From assembly GCA_947054185.1 (NCBI GenBank), contig CAMRVW010000043.1:1-13817 (forward strand): a stretch of DNA of 13,817 bases, written 5' to 3'. How positions within the stretch are numbered: the first letter of the stretch is position 1; every line of letters begins with the position of its first letter. A program made the position numbers and the translations under genes. This DNA comes from an uncultured Rikenellaceae bacterium (GTDB taxonomy: Bacteria > Bacteroidota > Bacteroidia > Bacteroidales > Rikenellaceae). Shown one piece after another: positions 1-6,600 of this stretch. Under the pieces are notes generated by a model. That model was not told the DNA's origin. It saw nothing but the letters and a program-made list of their open reading frames with translations, and made no database searches.

Positions 1-273
1 AATATATACCGCAGCGAATTAATCCCACTCAAACCGCCCATTACTTTCCCGCTTAGCCCTCCGCAGGCTCCGTTCCGCTCTCCGTCACGCCAAAGGCACG
101 GCACCACAACCAACCCAAGGTGCCGTCCGTCTTTCTCACTCACCACGCCCCAACCTCATCACACTCTCGGCCTCCACGCCAAAGTCAAATTCCCCATACT
201 CCCGACCCCTAATCCGCACCCAATGAGGCCGGCCCACAGCGGTCTGAGTGTAACTAAAACCGCATACTCCTCC
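1..273 (+). repeat. Partial copy of the GC-rich interspersed repeat family
   Basis: This C-rich stretch carries words that recur in the other intergenic regions: the AATATAT...CGCAG...GAATTAAT block at the left edge, CCCTCCGCAGGCTCCG, the CCAAGGTGCCG block near 117, CACGCCAAAGTCAAAT near 176, and the GCGGTCTGAGTGTAAC block near 240. The last can fold as GCGGT/ACCGC. The element is cut by the left end of the window. No credible gene is seen: open frames here are simple consequences of C-rich sequence. It lies downstream of hydG, and I see no hairpin followed by a T-run that would end hydG transcription. Confidence 0.7.
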
Positions 274-1689
274 TTACACCCCCAAGTCCCTCTCTCCGCA
301 CTCTATCCGGGCTATGCTTGTCAGCACCAGTTCCTTTATGCGTGGTGATGTTATTGTGCCGATGTACTCTTCTATTGCGCGTTCGCCCTTGCTTTTTGTC
401 AGGTCAGAGGCGTAATCGCACAAATATTCCTTCAGTGTCATTATTGCGTTGGGAGCGCAACATTCGGCAATATTGCCGCTCTTCACCAACGACATGAAAC
501 GGTCGCCTGTGCGTCCGCGACGATAACAAGAGGTGCAAAAGCTGGGTATGTGGCCGTTGTCGAGCAACCACGATACGACCTGGTCGAGCGAGCGCCTGTC
601 GCTTATGTCGAACTGCTCGGAGCCGTCGTCGTCGCCTGCCCCGGCATACCCGCCCACCCCTGTGCGCGAGCCGCCGCTCAACTGAGTCACCCCCACCTCG
701 AGGAGAGCCTCGCGCGATGTCTGAGACTCACGTGTGGATACTATCATGCCGGTGTACGGCAGCGCCACGCGTATTATGGCGGCAATCTTCCTGAATGTGC
801 TGTCGGGCACGGCATTGTCATAATCGGCGGGGTCGATGTCGTCGGCCGGACATATACGCGGTATGCTGACGGTGTGAGGTCCCACTCCGAACCGCGCCTC
901 CAAATGCTCGGCATGCATCAAAAGACCTGTCAGGTCATAACGATAGGTGTCGAGCCCGAAAAGCACCCCTATGCCCACGTCGTCTATGCCCGCCTCCATT
1001 GCACGGTCCATGGCCTCGGTGTGGTAACGATAGTCGCTCTTGGGCCCTGACGGATGCAACTGCTCGTATGTCAGCTTGTTGTATGTCTCCTGAAAAAGAA
1101 TGTACGTGCCTATGCCTGCCTCTTTCAAACGGCGATAGTTGTCGACCGTCGTGGCAGCTATGTTTACGTTCACACGCCTTATGGAGCCGTTACGATGCCT
1201 TATCGAGTAAATGGTTCCTATCGACTCCAGAAGATAATCCATGCCGCTCATTACCGGGTCTTCGCCCGTCTCTATGGCAAGACGCTTGTGTCCCATGTCT
1301 TGAAGCGCCGTCACCTCGCGGCGTATATCGTCTTGCGACAGACGGCGGCGCGGTATCGATGTGTTGGAGGCGTGAAACGGACAATACACGCATCCGTTGA
1401 CGCAATAGTTAGACAAATACAGCGGCGCAAACATCACTATCCTGTTGCCGTAAAAGCGTTGCTTTATGCTCTTGGCAATGCTGAAAAGACGCTCGTTCAG
1501 CTTGTCGTCGTCACACTCCAGCAGCAGCAAGGCCTGGCGATGGTCCAGCCCGCGACACTCAGCAGCCCGATCCAATATACGTTCTATCAGGGTCTTGTCG
1601 CCACAGTTGTCGGCGGCATAACGCAAAGTCTCTTCAATCTCGCTTGCACAGATAAACTCATGGGCATGCGGTGATAACCTGTCATACAT
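274..1689 (-). CDS. hydG: [FeFe]-hydrogenase H-cluster maturation radical SAM protein HydG
   Basis: HydG is a cytoplasmic radical SAM tyrosine lyase that cleaves tyrosine to p-cresol and supplies the CO and cyanide ligands of the [FeFe]-hydrogenase active site. The 471-residue product matches the family length. The SAM cluster motif CxxxCxxC is seen at C96, C100 and C103 (NYCVNGCVYC). The C-terminal auxiliary-cluster motif C-x2-C-x22-C is intact at C385, C388 and C411. This C-terminal extension separates HydG from the shorter thiamine enzyme ThiH. The ATG start lies 22 bases downstream of a Bacteroidetes-like -7 box. No hydE, hydF or hydrogenase gene is in the window, so partners must be elsewhere. 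Identification is confident; activity is inferred from the intact cysteines. Confidence 0.95.
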   Translation of the reverse strand: MYDRLSPHAHEFICASEIEETLRYAADNCGDKTLIERILDRAAECRGLDHRQALLLLECDDDKLNERLFSIAKSIKQRFYGNRIVMFAPLYLSNYCVNGCVYCPFHASNTSIPRRRLSQDDIRREVTALQDMGHKRLAIETGEDPVMSGMDYLLESIGTIYSIRHRNGSIRRVNVNIAATTVDNYRRLKEAGIGTYILFQETYNKLTYEQLHPSGPKSDYRYHTEAMDRAMEAGIDDVGIGVLFGLDTYRYDLTGLLMHAEHLEARFGVGPHTVSIPRICPADDIDPADYDNAVPDSTFRKIAAIIRVALPYTGMIVSTRESQTSREALLEVGVTQLSGGSRTGVGGYAGAGDDDGSEQFDISDRRSLDQVVSWLLDNGHIPSFCTSCYRRGRTGDRFMSLVKSGNIAECCAPNAIMTLKEYLCDYASDLTKSKGERAIEEYIGTITSPRIKELVLTSIARIECGERDLGV

Positions 1690-1711
1690 AACGTGTCTGT
1701 TTTCTTGAGGC

Positions 1712-1719
1712 GAAGGTAC
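1712..1719 (-). promoter_or_regulatory. Candidate -7 box of hydG
   Basis: On the minus strand the octamer TACCTTCG lies 22 bases before the hydG ATG. It differs by one base from the Bacteroidetes -7 consensus TAnnTTTG. A T-rich stretch lies upstream, but I see no clean TTTG -33 element at the expected spacing, so the call is tentative. Confidence 0.4.
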
Positions 1720-1841
1720 TAAAAAGCATCGACAGAAAGAAGATCACATGCAAATAATCACGTCCCTGCCCCCCGAAGCTCTCGTTCCACCCCCGACCAA
1801 AACCCGAACCAGCCGAAAACCGCCGCCCCCGGCACACGAAA

Positions 1842-2570
1842 TGTGACGTAAACACAAATCCCTTGTTCCGGGCTGAGGAACGATAGCCCGACAAGTTTTT
1901 GCCCCGCATGGCTCCGCGCCGGCAGGGCGGCCGAGGCACGAGGCCGCAACGGGCCGACCCTCCCCCCGGGAGGCCCGTACATCGCAGAGCAATATTATAG
2001 TGCAGTGACTAAAATACCTCCCGCGGCCCATTACCTCCCAGCCTTGGCCCCCCAGGCTCGGCCCGAAGCTCTGTCAGGCTAAAGGCACGTACCGGCCAAC
2101 ACCGCGGTCTGAGTGTAACGAAAACCGCACACTGTTCCTTGTGAATGACAAAACGAAGTGACGCCATAAACACAAATTCCTTGTCCCGGGCTGAGGCACA
2201 CAAGCCCGAGCGGCCCGGAGCCTCCCCAAACGGAGGGCCGCACCCCGCAGAGCAATATATGTCGCAGTGAATTAATCCAGTTCACCCCATTTATCACTTT
2301 CCCGCCTCTGCCCTCCGCAGACTCCGTCCCGCTCTCCCTCACGCAAAAGGCACGTCACGGCCAACCCAAGGTGCCGCCCGTCTTTGTCACCCACCACGCG
2401 CGAACCTCACCATGCCCTCGACCTCCGCGCCGATGCGGCCCTCGTTCCTCGGGCCCGCCCACGCTCTCCAACTTCACGCCAAAGTCAAATCCCCCCACTC
2501 TCCCGACCCCGAATCCGCACCCCATGGGGCCGACCTGTGGTCGGCCCCACCTCTTCCATTGATCCGGCAG
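1842..2570 (+). repeat. Two mosaic modules of the GC-rich structured repeat family
   Basis: Two modules follow one another. Recognisable parts: hairpin CGGGCT/AGCCCG at 1869-1874/1885-1890 and again at 2187-2192/2203-2208; a head block CCGGCAGGGCGGCCGAGG near 1919; hairpin ACGGGCC/GGCCCGT at 1949-1955/1972-1978; the CGCAGAGCAATAT...CAGTGACTAAA block near 1983 and 2247; GCGGTCTGAGTGTAAC near 2103; and a 10-bp hairpin GGGGCCGACC/GGTCGGCCCC at 2526-2548. The first module is a recombinant in which one hairpin runs directly into another module's head. The stretch 1741-1841 just before it holds nothing I recognise. Open frames inside are not credible genes. Confidence 0.75.
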
Positions 2571-2576
2571 TCTGTC

Positions 2577-2598
2577 AAAAAGGTGTCCGTGACACCCC
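2577..2598 (-). terminator. Stray copy of the cassette-associated terminator
   Basis: On the minus strand GGTGTC-ACG-GACACC is followed by TTTTT, a compact intrinsic terminator. The same hairpin with the same downstream GAnnnnnTGCCG context follows the FISUMP-like fragments ending near 9588 and 10761. No such fragment is visible beside this copy, so it may be a remnant of a lost cassette. It would stop minus-strand transcription entering from the bioB side. Confidence 0.7.
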
Positions 2599-2656
2599 GA
2601 CATTTCAAATTACCGGCAATAACGGCACAAAAAACGGGTTCTTTAATTAAAAAGGT

Positions 2657-2664
2657 TATCTTTG
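2657..2664 (+). promoter_or_regulatory. Candidate -7 box of bioB
   Basis: TATCTTTG matches the Bacteroidetes -7 consensus TAnnTTTG exactly and ends 19 bases before the bioB ATG, which implies a very short 5' leader. No exact -33 TTTG is seen; the expected position holds GGGTTCTTT. Confidence 0.6.
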
Positions 2665-2683
2665 CTTTTGTAAAACCGATGTC

Positions 2684-3682
2684 ATGATACGCGAAACAGA
2701 CTTTCAACTGCTGGAAAACAAGATTATAAACGATGATTATGTGCCCACTGCGGCAGAGGCCGTCGAGCTTACCAAAGGGCCCAACAGAGAGCGCCTGTGG
2801 ATGCTTGCCGACAGGTTGCGCCGGCACTTTCAAGGCGATTATTTCGACACCTGCTCCATAATCAACGCCCGCTCGGGCCGATGCTCCGAAGACTGCAAGT
2901 GGTGCGCGCAATCCATTCATTACAAGACCGATATAGACATCTATCCGCTTGTCGACTCTCACCGTGTGCTTCAACTGGCCAAATACAACGCCACTGCCGG
3001 CATACGCCGTTTCTCGTTCGTCACCAGCGGTAAAAGCGTCACCGGCAGCGAGATAGAGCAGCTTGCCGAATATGCGTCAGACGTGTTGGCCGAGACCGAC
3101 ATGAAGGTGTGCGCCTCGTTGGGGCTTGTGAGCCGTGACGACCTTGAGAAGCTGTACGACAGCGGCGTCACGCGCTATCACTGCAACATAGAGAGCGCCC
3201 CGTCGTTTTTCCGCTCTCTGTGCACCACTCACACCATCGACCAGAAGCTGGAGACCATACGCAACGCCAAGAGCGTGGGCATGAGCGTCTGCTCGGGCGG
3301 CATCATAGGCATGGGCGAGACCATGCGCCATCGCATAGAGATGGCGTTGCTGCTCCGCTCGGTGGGTGTCGACTCCATACCCGTCAACGTGCTCAACCCC
3401 ATCAAAGGCACACCGCTTGCAGGCAGACAGCCCATGCGCATGAACGACGTGCTCACCTCGTTTGCCATCATAAAGGTCATCAACCCCAAAGCGGTGGTCA
3501 GAATGGCCGGCGGGCAGACCGTCATCTCGGAATACAAGAGCCGCCTGCTGGGTTGCGGTGTCAGCGGCGCCATCCTCGGCGACATGCTCACCACCGGCGG
3601 CGAGGCCATCAAACACGACATGAAGATGATACGTACGGCGGGGTTCGGCATAGTGCCCGAAGATGATCCGGAGGGTCGTTAG
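2684..3682 (+). CDS. bioB: Biotin synthase BioB
   Basis: BioB is a radical SAM enzyme that inserts sulfur into dethiobiotin in the last step of biotin synthesis. The product has 332 residues, normal for the family. The SAM cluster motif is C67, C71, C74 within RSGRCSEDCKWCAQS. Other family motifs are RYHCNIESAPSFF (165-176), CSGGIIGMGE (203-212) and PVNVLNPIKGTPL (233-245). Of the residues that bind the sulfur-donor [2Fe-2S] cluster in the E. coli enzyme, equivalents of C128 (C143), C188 (C203) and R260 (R273) are present, but the position matching C97 appears to be serine (S111, in RRFSFVTSG). HydE is related but lacks these biotin-synthase motifs. It is convergent with birA, and the stop codons overlap. 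Confidence 0.95.
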   Translation: MIRETDFQLLENKIINDDYVPTAAEAVELTKGPNRERLWMLADRLRRHFQGDYFDTCSIINARSGRCSEDCKWCAQSIHYKTDIDIYPLVDSHRVLQLAKYNATAGIRRFSFVTSGKSVTGSEIEQLAEYASDVLAETDMKVCASLGLVSRDDLEKLYDSGVTRYHCNIESAPSFFRSLCTTHTIDQKLETIRNAKSVGMSVCSGGIIGMGETMRHRIEMALLLRSVGVDSIPVNVLNPIKGTPLAGRQPMRMNDVLTSFAIIKVINPKAVVRMAGGQTVISEYKSRLLGCGVSGAILGDMLTTGGEAIKHDMKMIRTAGFGIVPEDDPEGR

Positions 3683-4401
3683 ATCACGAACTCCACCTCT
3701 TTGAAGTAATAGCCGCTCCGTTGCCCGTCCTCCCGCTCAAGCGTCATCATGCCGTCGGGCGCTATGGATGCTATCTTGGCGCAGAACGGCCCTTTGTCGT
3801 CGGCAAAAGGGTGGAAGCCCTCCTTGCGATAGAGCGCCGACATGTAACGGGCGTGAAGGGCGGCGCGGTCGTCCTCGCTGCCGTCGGCCAGCCTGTAAAA
3901 GGACTCGAAACGACGGCAAAACGACGTGAGCAACGCCTCACGGTCAAACTCCCTGCCTGCCAGTCCGAACATGGATACGGGGTTGGGAGCGTCACCCCTG
4001 AACACTTTCTGGTTGACGTTAAGCCCCACGCCTATCACCGACATGCCCACGCCTCCGTGTGCCCCCACCGAGTTCTCTATCAATATGCCGCATATTTTTC
4101 GTCTGTCGACGTAAATGTCGTTGGGCCATTTCACCGTGGCCGTCACCCCATTGTGATGCAACGCCTCCACCACCGTCAGCGCCACAGCCTCCGACAGGGC
4201 GAAAACGTTGTCGAGGCGCAGCGACCGTGGCTTTACAGTAAACGAAAATGTAAGGTTGGCGCCCGGCTCGCTCTCCCATACGTTGCCGCGCTGGCCTCGT
4301 CCATTGGTCTGACTGTCAGCCCACACCAGCGTGAACGGAGGGTATGTGCGCACGGTGTCGTTGGTCGACCCCACGGTGTTTAAATATATTACGTCAAACA
4401 T
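3679..4401 (-). CDS. birA: Biotin--[acetyl-CoA-carboxylase] ligase BirA, catalytic type only
   Basis: This enzyme activates biotin to biotinyl-AMP and attaches it to a lysine of biotin-dependent carboxylases in the cytoplasm. The 240-residue product carries the biotin/ATP loop GRGQRGNVWES (34-44), the motif KWPNDIYVDRRKICGILIE (91-109) with the catalytic lysine, and GVGLNVN (124-130), followed by a small C-terminal domain. It begins directly with the catalytic domain (STND at 12-15), so the N-terminal helix-turn-helix of bifunctional E. coli BirA is absent and it should not repress biotin genes. Its TAA stop overlaps the bioB TAG stop on the other strand. Transcription probably starts from the promoter at 4433-4440, back to back with the arginine operon promoter. 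Confidence 0.93.
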   Translation of the reverse strand: MFDVIYLNTVGSTNDTVRTYPPFTLVWADSQTNGRGQRGNVWESEPGANLTFSFTVKPRSLRLDNVFALSEAVALTVVEALHHNGVTATVKWPNDIYVDRRKICGILIENSVGAHGGVGMSVIGVGLNVNQKVFRGDAPNPVSMFGLAGREFDREALLTSFCRRFESFYRLADGSEDDRAALHARYMSALYRKEGFHPFADDKGPFCAKIASIAPDGMMTLEREDGQRSGYYFKEVEFVI

Positions 4402-4432
4402 TTTGTTGTTAAATTTTACTTAAATCAGACTC

Positions 4433-4440
4433 CAAAGGTA
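4433..4440 (-). promoter_or_regulatory. -7 box of birA
   Basis: TACCTTTG on the minus strand matches TAnnTTTG exactly, 31 bases before the birA ATG. It is one arm of an inverted repeat whose other arm is the + strand box at 4461-4468. Confidence 0.6.
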
Positions 4441-4460
4441 ACCACTTTAATTATTTTTAT

Positions 4461-4468
4461 TACCTTTG
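4461..4468 (+). promoter_or_regulatory. -7 box of the arginine operon leader
   Basis: TACCTTTG on the + strand matches TAnnTTTG exactly and sits in an A/T-rich gap. Transcription would start near 4475, just ahead of the leader ORF at 4487. No clear -33 TTTG is seen; that position overlaps the birA -7 box. Confidence 0.6.
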
Positions 4469-4486
4469 TGCGTTCAAAAAATCGAA

Positions 4487-4582
4487 ATGCAGGGCATAAG
4501 AGACATATCATTCATTGTAACAGACGCTTTCTGTGGCGTTTGCAGCTCTGCACGTGCGCGCGTCGAGCGACGACGACGATAG
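4487..4582 (+). CDS. Candidate arginine leader peptide of the arg operon
   Basis: This ORF has 31 codons and a TAG stop and lies between the operon promoter and the first enzyme gene. The peptide starts MQGIRDISF and ends ARARVERRRR. Six of its last nine codons are arginine (residues 23, 25, 28-31), four of them consecutive CGA codons next to the stop. The start follows the A-rich stretch CAAAAAATCGAA, usual in this phylum, and lies about 12 bases after the predicted transcription start. An arginine-codon cluster in a short ORF ahead of arginine biosynthesis genes is the hallmark of ribosome-mediated attenuation: ribosomes would stall there when charged arginine tRNA is scarce. It is inferred only from codon content and position. 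The alternative is chance from the repetitive CGA run. Confidence 0.6.
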   Translation: MQGIRDISFIVTDAFCGVCSSARARVERRRR

Positions 4583-4707
4583 TTTTTCGACCACGTGTCG
4601 GAAGTTTTCCCGTTTCCATGTAAAGACGAAAAGGGTGTGTCTGCCCTTGATATGCCTTAACCGGGTCTTTTCCAAAGCAATAACTTTTTAATCTTTATAC
4701 ATTGACA
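4583..4707 (+). promoter_or_regulatory. Leader RNA between the arginine-rich ORF and the GNAT gene
   Basis: This 125-base untranslated stretch contains a hairpin AAGGG/CCCTT (4631-4635/4644-4648) enclosed by a possible outer stem AAAGAC/GTCTTT (4622-4627/4665-4670). An alternative pairing is possible between TTTTCG at 4584-4589 and CGAAAA at 4627-4632. U-rich stretches lie at 4583-4587, 4668-4671 and 4685-4689. Mutually exclusive folds are therefore possible, as attenuation needs, but I do not see a textbook terminator with a G/C-rich stem directly abutting a U-run. The mechanism is unproven. Confidence 0.35.
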
Positions 4708-5292
4708 ATGACGATTGACGATTTTGAGGTGTCGGTTGCAAACGAAAGCCACACATCTTTCGCTCAGGCCATCTGCGACGAAATGGCAGAGTCGGCCAAG
4801 GCTCGCGGCACGGGCATCGCACGCCGCACCGCCGAATATGTTGCCGGCAAAATGCGTGACGGCAAGGCTGTGATAGCCTTCCATAAAGACGGCCGGTGGG
4901 CCGGCTTCAGCTATATAGAGACATGGGGCCACGGCGAGTATGTCGCCAACTCGGGCCTTATAATAAACCCCGAGTTTCGCCGCTTGGGCTTGGCCAAAGC
5001 CATAAAAACCAAAACATTCGCCCTGTCGCTTTACCGCTATCCCACGGCCAAGCTCTTCGGTCTGACCACAGGGCTGGCCGTCATGAAGATAAACTCGGGC
5101 CTGGGTTATGTGCCGGTGCCGTTCTCCGAGCTTACCGACGACGACAGTTTCTGGCAGGGATGCAAAAGCTGCGTCAACTATCCCATCCTCGAGAGCAAGC
5201 AGCGCAAGAACTGCCTGTGTACGGGCATGATATTCGACCCCGCCAAGCAGAAACCAGCCTTCGACATAATGGAGGAGCTGAAGCTCAAATAG
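4708..5292 (+). CDS. GNAT-family N-acyltransferase, first gene of the arg operon
   Basis: This is a soluble GNAT-fold protein of 194 residues. The acyl-CoA binding motif is seen as FRRLGLA (90-96), preceded by the strand GLIINPEF. The C-terminal part has a cysteine-rich stretch, C152-x2-C155 and C169-x-C171, in a region beginning WQGCKSCVNYP, which might bind metal or form disulfides. Being first in an operon with argG, argC and argD, it is a good candidate for acylation of glutamate, the entry step of the pathway, which in Bacteroides fragilis runs through N-succinylated intermediates. That role is inferred from context. I prefer ATG 4708; TTG at 4702 in the same frame would add two residues. 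Neither has a strong ribosome binding site. Confidence 0.85.
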   Translation: MTIDDFEVSVANESHTSFAQAICDEMAESAKARGTGIARRTAEYVAGKMRDGKAVIAFHKDGRWAGFSYIETWGHGEYVANSGLIINPEFRRLGLAKAIKTKTFALSLYRYPTAKLFGLTTGLAVMKINSGLGYVPVPFSELTDDDSFWQGCKSCVNYPILESKQRKNCLCTGMIFDPAKQKPAFDIMEELKLK

Positions 5293-5315
5293 CTCTGACA
5301 GACAGAACAGAAAAT

Positions 5316-5394
5316 GCAGATGCGCGTAAGGCAAATCACCTTTAACGACGCCATCTGCGAAAGACAACGATTATCAATAAAAGCCTGACGGCTT
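5316..5394 (+). other. Intercistronic gap with two possible stem-loops before argG
   Basis: The 117-base gap between the GNAT gene and argG contains a possible long-range stem GCAGATG/CATCTGC (5316-5322/5352-5358) and a small hairpin AAGCC-TGAC-GGCTT (5381-5394) ending 15 bases before the argG ATG. The latter could influence argG translation or mark a processing site. There is no T-run, so they are unlikely to be terminators. Confidence 0.35.
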
Positions 5395-5409
5395 ACAAAA
5401 CGAAAAGAT

Positions 5410-6600
5410 ATGAAAAAAGTGGTATTGGCATTCAGTGGCGGACTCGACACATCTTACTGCGGAATATACCTCCGCGAAGAGATGGGGCTCGAGGTCCATG
5501 CGGTCATAGGTAACACGGGCGGCTTCTCGAAAGAGGAGATAGCCCTCATAGAAAAGCGCGCTTACGCCCTGGGTGTCAAAAGCTTCACCGAGCTCGACCT
5601 GACGGAGACCTTCTATCACGACACCATTCGTTACATGGTATATGGCAATATGCTCAAAAACGGCACCTATCCCCTGTCGGTGAGTGCCGAACGCATCTCG
5701 CAGGCCGCCGGCATCGCACGTTTCGCCAAAAAGATAGGCGCCGATTACATATGCCACGGCTCGACAGGCGCAGGCAACGACCAGGTGCGCTTTGACATGA
5801 TATTTGGCACCATAGCACCCGAAATAGAGGTGATAGCCCTCATACGCGACCGCCACCTCAGCCGCGAGGAAGAGATAGAATACATACGCAAACACGGCGT
5901 CGACTTCGACTTCAAGAAAGCCGAATACTCCATCAACCAGGGCATCTGGGGCACCTCGATAGGCGGACGCGAGACACTCCGTTCCGACAAGACACTGCCC
6001 GAAGAGGCCTATCCGACCAAGCTGACCAAAGATGGCAGCGAGACTCTCACCCTCACTTTCGACAAGGGCGAGATAAAAGGCGTCAACGGCAAGACTTACG
6101 CCAACCCCGTGGATGCGATACTCGAAGTGCAGAAGATCGCCGGCCCCTATGCCATAGGTCGTGACATGCACATCGGCGACACCATCATAGGCATCAAGGG
6201 ACGAGTGGGCTTCGAGGCAGCCGCCCCCATGGTCATCATCAAGGCGCACCACATGCTCGAAAAACACACGCTCACCAAGTGGCAGATATTCTGGAAAGAC
6301 CAGATATCGGCCTTTTACGGCAACCACCTCCACGAGGGACAATATTTCGACCCCGTCATGCGTGACATGGAGGCGATGCTCGAAAAGAGCCAGCGTTATG
6401 TCAGCGGCGACGTGATAGTCGAGCTTCACCCCTATCGCTTCCAACTTATAGGCGTACGCTCCGAGCATGACCTTATGAGCGACAAATTCGGCAGTTACGG
6501 CGAGATGAACCTCGGCTGGAGCGGCGACGACGTGCGTGGATTCGGCAAGATATTCGGTAACCAGACGGTCATACACCGCCTTGTAAACAACGAAAAGTAA
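5410..6600 (+). CDS. argG: Argininosuccinate synthase
   Basis: ArgG condenses citrulline and aspartate with ATP to argininosuccinate, the penultimate step of arginine synthesis, in the cytosol. The 396-residue product is of family length. The N-terminal ATP pyrophosphatase loop SGGLDTS is seen at residues 9-15 in the opening MKKVVLAFSGGLDTSY. GSTGAGNDQVRFD in the first half is the expected nucleotide and substrate region, and INQGIWGTSIGG and HLHEGQYFDP are further family motifs. ATG 5410 follows an A-rich stretch and gives the standard N terminus. The TAA stop shares its last base with the argC ATG (TAATG), pointing to translational coupling. No internal damage is seen. Confidence 0.97.
   Translation: MKKVVLAFSGGLDTSYCGIYLREEMGLEVHAVIGNTGGFSKEEIALIEKRAYALGVKSFTELDLTETFYHDTIRYMVYGNMLKNGTYPLSVSAERISQAAGIARFAKKIGADYICHGSTGAGNDQVRFDMIFGTIAPEIEVIALIRDRHLSREEEIEYIRKHGVDFDFKKAEYSINQGIWGTSIGGRETLRSDKTLPEEAYPTKLTKDGSETLTLTFDKGEIKGVNGKTYANPVDAILEVQKIAGPYAIGRDMHIGDTIIGIKGRVGFEAAAPMVIIKAHHMLEKHTLTKWQIFWKDQISAFYGNHLHEGQYFDPVMRDMEAMLEKSQRYVSGDVIVELHPYRFQLIGVRSEHDLMSDKFGSYGEMNLGWSGDDVRGFGKIFGNQTVIHRLVNNEK

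Noticed and set aside
550..1674. + strand open frames opposite hydG
   Set aside because: They lie antisense to an intact, motif-bearing hydG frame and contain no family motif.
274..1689. ThiH (thiamine tyrosine lyase) instead of HydG
   Set aside because: The length of 471 residues and the C-terminal C-x2-C-x22-C cluster motif are features of HydG and are missing in ThiH.
1682..2603. Minus-strand proteins rich in Arg, Gly and Pro in the repeat block
   Set aside because: Similar short translations recur wherever the repeat recurs (for example ELRAEPGG, LLCGVR). They follow from repeated G/C-rich DNA and differ by frameshifts between copies.
5374..6576. 400-residue open frame opposite argG
   Set aside because: Long only because it mirrors the codon use of argG; it has no recognisable motif and begins without a plausible start region.
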